Assembly (NCBI GenBank): GCA_043809365.1
Contig: JAZDDW010000045.1
Location: forward strand, 1-8,048
Direction of reading: 5' to 3'
DNA: 8,048 nucleotides
Source: CAJAUT01 sp043809365
GTDB lineage: Bacteria > Patescibacteriota > Microgenomatia > UBA1400 > UBA12108
In this document: positions 5,578 through 8,048 of the stretch, piece after piece
Position numbering within the stretch: the stretch's first letter is position 1
Layout of the letters: every line of letters starts with the position of its first letter
The notes under the pieces: generated by a model
Told to the model about the DNA's origin: nothing
The model's database searches: none
The model's input: only the letters and a program-made list of their open reading frames with translations
Translations under genes and position numbers: made by a program

Positions 5578-6445
5578 AAATATCTTGTCCCCTCCGACGG
5601 CAACGTCGGAGTGAATAACTGGCTATATCGGTGAAACTCCTTGACAAGTTCGGGTTATTTTCGTAATCTGGAACTATGAGGACAATACCGAGGGAAGTTT
5701 GTCAAAAACGAAAAGATGCATTTTCTTTGTCTAAGCAACAAAAAAGTGTTTTGATTGGGACATTACTTGGAGACGGTGGATTACGTTATAGAGGATTAAA
5801 CTGTAGGTTGCATATCAAGCATTCTTTCACTCAGGTGGAGTATGTACGATATAAACATCAAGTTTTTTCCAATATTACGTCAATGCCCGTCAGAATCTTT
5901 GATCAAAAGGTCGGTACAAAGAACTACAGCTTTGCCGAGTTTGTGACCTTGACTCATCCGAGTTTTACCTTATATCACGATTTATTTTATCCAAGTGGTA
6001 AAAAAATCATTCCAAATAACATTGGAGAATTATTAACAGATCCTCTGGGTTTAGCAATCTGGATTATGGATGATGGTTCAGCAGAATATGCTGGGTTATC
6101 ACTCCAAACCCACTGCTTTTCAAAGAGTGAAGTTGATACTTTGATAAAAGTAATCAAACGCAATTTTGGATTATTGGCTACTATGCGCCTCAATCGAGGG
6201 AAATGGATCATATATTTCCCAAAACACCAAATGGAAAATTTGAGAAAAGTTGTGGAGGTATTTATGCTCCCGCAATTTCTTTATAAAATGATTCCATATC
6301 ATGAAAAGACAAACCCCGTAGAGACTGTACGCCGGAGTCCGGTTTAACACCGGACCATGATACAGTCCGATCTCTGTGGCAACATAGAGAATCAGGCAGA
6401 AATGTTCTGATCCACTCCGATTTATCGGAGTGAGTAACAACAATG
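5578..6445 (+). mobile_element. Group I intron in 16S rRNA at E. coli position 788 (S788)
   Basis: The 5' exon ends GGGAT (5573-5577); the guide GTCCC (5587-5591) pairs with it to form P1, including the required U-G pair at the splice site. The last intron base is G (6445) and the 3' exon resumes TAGAGACCCC, restoring the 790 loop. Pairings found by hand: P2 5592-5599/5604-5611 with a GCAA loop; P3 5619-5623/6331-6335; P4 5628-5632/5687-5691; P5 5638-5641/5679-5682, extended by 5647-5651/5671-5675 and 5653-5657/5664-5668; P6 5692-5694/6315-6317 and 5697-5703/6308-6314; P7 6323-6329/6361-6367; P8 6337-6343/6349-6355; P9 6372-6378/6383-6389 (GCAA loop); P9.1 6392-6410 (GAAA loop); P9.2 6413-6420/6425-6432. 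A complete, probably self-splicing ribozyme; subgroup not assigned. Introns with endonucleases are known in CPR 16S genes. Confidence 0.92.
5676..6347 (+). CDS. LAGLIDADG homing endonuclease encoded in the 16S intron
   Basis: This 223-residue protein has two LAGLIDADG helices, LIGTLLGDG (26-34, acid D33) and LAIWIMDDG (126-134, acid D132 or D133), so one chain should form the pseudo-dimeric nuclease fold (LAGLIDADG_2-like). Such enzymes cut intron-free alleles, here expected at 16S position 788, so the intron is copied in; some also assist splicing. Other family-like segments are HIKHSFTQVEYVRYKHQVF (46-64) and FLYKM near the end. Both acids are present and the frame is intact, so it may be active. 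The start codon sits between the two 3' strands of P5 and the stop lies in the P8 loop, so the gene shares bases with the ribozyme core. It is clearly more A+T-rich than galE and uses TTA/TTG Leu and AGA/AGG Arg codons, a sign of separate origin. No good Shine-Dalgarno site is seen. Confidence 0.92.
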   Translation: MRTIPREVCQKRKDAFSLSKQQKSVLIGTLLGDGGLRYRGLNCRLHIKHSFTQVEYVRYKHQVFSNITSMPVRIFDQKVGTKNYSFAEFVTLTHPSFTLYHDLFYPSGKKIIPNNIGELLTDPLGLAIWIMDDGSAEYAGLSLQTHCFSKSEVDTLIKVIKRNFGLLATMRLNRGKWIIYFPKHQMENLRKVVEVFMLPQFLYKMIPYHEKTNPVETVRRSPV

Positions 6446-6541
6446 TAGAGACCCCTGTAGTCCTAGCCGTAAACGATGGATACTAGCTGATCGGGATTTC
6501 CTGGTCGGCGCAAGCTAACGCGTTAAGTATCCCGCCTGGGA

Positions 6542-6582
<41 letters not shown>

Positions 6583-7187
6583 AGCGCACAACCGGTGGAG
6601 CATGTGGTTTAATTCGATACGAAGCGAAAGACCTCACCCAGGTTTGACATGTATCTGCAAATCCTGTGAAAGCAGGACTTCTTCGAGAGTGATACACAGC
6701 TGTTGCATGGCTGTCGTAAGTTCGTGTCGTGAGACGTTTCTTTAAGTAGAATAACGAACGAAACCCCTATCGTGTGTTGAATTTTCACGCGAGACTGCTC
6801 TTGATAGTATCAAGGGAGGAAGGAGGGGATGACGTCAAGTCAGCATGACGCTTACGCCTGGGGCCACACACATCCTACAATGGGAAGTAACAATAGGTCG
6901 CCAACCCGCAAGGGGGAGCCAATCCTACAAACCTTCCCTCAGTTCAGATTGAGGGCTGCAACTCGCCCTCATGAAGTCGGAATCGGTAGTAATCGCGGAT
7001 CAGCAGGCCGCGGTGAATACGTTCTCGCTCCTTGTACACACCGCCCGTCAAGTGAGCAAAGTTGGCAGTACTTGAAGTCGGAAATCCCAACTCGCAAGAG
7101 GGGGACCCGCCTAAAGTAAGGTCAGCGATGAGCGCTAAGTCGTAACAAGGTATCCGTTCTGGAAGGAGCGGATGGATCACCTCCTTT

Positions 7188-7408
7188 CTAGGAGTCTAAA
7201 GGGGAATCACGACCCCGCCCTGTATGGGGAACACAAGTTACGTCACAGTTTTTTGAATGGCTAAACTGTTTAAACTTTAACCATTCCTCAAGTCAATTAC
7301 GTGTGCTACCATCTCTTTGCAAAGTATTTAGTACTTTAACCAGAACCCTTACCCGAGGGGGTATTTGTCGTGGGTGTATGATTATACTAACCTAATATAT
7401 ATCTAGTT
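7188..7408 (+). other. Spacer after 16S rRNA: no tRNA, a few hairpins
   Basis: No tRNA gene or 23S start is found here. Visible structures are a hairpin 7255-7265/7276-7286 (GAATGG and TAAA pairing with TTTA and CCATTC, one mismatch, no U-tract after it), a short A+T hairpin 7321-7326/7332-7337 (AAAGTA/TACTTT), and TACCC/GGGTA (7350-7354/7359-7363) followed by only three T. Either of the last two could be a weak end for the 16S transcript. A TATACT (7383-7388) could be the -10 of the next gene. Confidence 0.5.
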
Positions 7409-7417
7409 GGAGGTTAT

Positions 7418-7897
7418 GTGCAGGTTAATCACGTCCCCAAATTAAGCACAGACAATCCCACAGGCTGCTGTCCTCGCTTCAATCCCCAAGAATGGGATGG
7501 GCAAACATTCGTATTCAAAGACAAATCCTTCGTCCGCTTTACGGTCAGGAGTTTCTTCTACATTCCTCTCAATATGAACTCAGTCATGACGAAAACGCTG
7601 AAGCAACTTACAGCTGCCCAAGCGTTGGGGAAGGACGAACATATTATGCTCTCTTACGACATTTCTCCCTGGCAAGCGGAGCACTATCTGGCCGTCACCA
7701 AAAAAGTTGAGGGGATGACAAATGTCAAGTTGAGTGGCGCTTTCCTTGCCAAGGTTTTTGAGGGTCCTTTCCAGAACGCTCCCAAATGGATCAAAGCTAT
7801 GAACACTACAAACAAGGTCTATCTCAACTACACCATGTGTCCCAAGTGTAGTAAGTTCTACGGCCACAACTACGTCGTTGCCCTCGCCAAATTATAA
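7418..7897 (+). CDS. Conserved hypothetical protein with four cysteines (family often labelled 'hydrolase')
   Basis: This is a 159-residue soluble protein with no signal peptide or membrane helix. It starts at GTG, with a strong GGAGG site (7409-7413) only 4 nt upstream; ATG 7416 is in another frame and soon stops. The N-terminal motif is NPTGCCPRF (13-21), the middle has FKDKSFVRFTVRSFFYIPLN (33-52), SVMTK (55-59) and KLSGAFLAKVFEGPF, and the end is CPKCSKFYGHNYVV (141-154). Its only cysteines are C17, C18, C141 and C144, which could bind one metal ion. From memory this matches a widespread bacterial family of about 150 aa annotated only as 'hydrolase', without a proven reaction. It stands alone between the 16S gene and an opposed tRNA gene. 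Confidence 0.82.
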   Translation: MQVNHVPKLSTDNPTGCCPRFNPQEWDGQTFVFKDKSFVRFTVRSFFYIPLNMNSVMTKTLKQLTAAQALGKDEHIMLSYDISPWQAEHYLAVTKKVEGMTNVKLSGAFLAKVFEGPFQNAPKWIKAMNTTNKVYLNYTMCPKCSKFYGHNYVVALAKL

Positions 7898-7908
7898 TTC
7901 TATATCTG

Positions 7909-7980
7909 TGGGTGCGGAAGGAATCGGACCTACGACCTCTTTCTTATCAGGAAAGCGTTCTACCACTGAACTACGCACCC
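7909..7980 (-). tRNA. tRNA-Ile(GAU)
   Basis: The 72-nt minus-strand cloverleaf has acceptor GGGTGCG/CGCACCC, D stem GTTC/GAAC with loop AGTGGTA, anticodon stem CTTTC/GAAAG with loop CTGATAA (anticodon GAU), a five-base variable loop AGGTC, T stem GTAGG/CCTTC and discriminator A. CCA is not encoded. Two oddities lie in the T arm: a U-U mismatch at the second pair and C at position 55, where U (pseudouridine 55) is nearly invariant. GAU-tRNA-Ile often sits between 16S and 23S genes in bacteria; here it is downstream and in the opposite direction. Confidence 0.93.
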
Positions 7981-8048
7981 CATTTAATGAACTCCTGGAT
8001 TTTACCATGATCTACCGCTTGACCGCTAGGGTCATGATGAGTTACAAT
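7971..8048 (-). CDS. Possible C-terminal end of a minus-strand gene (partial)
   Basis: One minus-strand frame is open from the right edge for 25 codons, containing THHDPSGQAVDHGKIQEF and ending at TAG 7973-7971, which lies inside the tRNA. The THHDP stretch resembles ends of some metallo-hydrolases, but 25 codons can be open by chance and a 10-nt overlap with a tRNA would be unusual. Confidence 0.2.
   Translation of the reverse strand: MVTHHDPSGQAVDHGKIQEFIKWGA

Noticed and set aside
6829..7180. Frames on both strands in the 3' exon of 16S
   Set aside because: They are rRNA sequence, with helices 34-45 and the anti-Shine-Dalgarno end inside them.
7255..7286. Hairpin after the 16S gene as an intrinsic terminator
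   Set aside because: The T-run lies before the stem rather than after it on the + strand, and the minus strand has A in the corresponding place, so it fits neither direction.

Overview
The 16S rRNA gene carries several changes at normally invariant sites: the 530-loop pair is A-U instead of C-G, G replaces U793, and A replaces C1066. It is also split by a self-splicing-type intron. Together with short dense genes, membrane-anchored Ser/Pro/Thr-rich proteins and a lone 16S gene, this suggests a Candidate Phyla Radiation (Patescibacteria) bacterium, most likely near Microgenomates. That placement is inference from signatures; no tree was computed. The reading frames use the standard code, with UGA as stop.

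Layout. 1-137: the 3' end of an ISL3-like transposase gene and the probable right end of its insertion sequence. 147-2955: a strong promoter followed by four tightly packed genes for exported proteins. The first three each have an N-terminal membrane anchor and share a six-cysteine module, present four times in all. The fourth has a signal peptide, a beta-rich-looking ectodomain, a Ser-Pro-Thr linker and a C-terminal anchor. A perfect 13-bp inverted repeat closes this block. 3007-4586: a VanZ-like membrane protein overlapping galE (UDP-glucose 4-epimerase), then a small coiled-coil protein. Several of these genes have an extended -10 promoter so close that the mRNA would be leaderless. 4587-4828: a possible small RNA ending in a clear intrinsic terminator, then the 16S leader.

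4829-7187: the 16S rRNA gene, interrupted after E. coli position 788 by an 868-nt group I intron (5578-6445). P1 to P9.2 can be drawn by hand, the 5' exon ends in U paired to G, and the intron ends in G. A LAGLIDADG endonuclease is encoded in it, with its frame emerging from P5, crossing the P6 loop and stopping in the P8 loop. Exons total about 1,491 nt.

7188-8048: no tRNA in the 16S spacer and no 23S gene within the remaining ~860 bases. There follow a conserved ~159-aa four-cysteine protein, then tRNA-Ile(GAU) on the opposite strand with an unusual T-arm. The last bases may hold the end of another minus-strand gene.

How the parts relate: the 147-2955 genes look like one operon making a set of disulfide-rich surface proteins of unknown function. 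galE supplies UDP-galactose for surface glycans. The intron is a selfish element in the ribosomal 790 loop, a highly conserved target.
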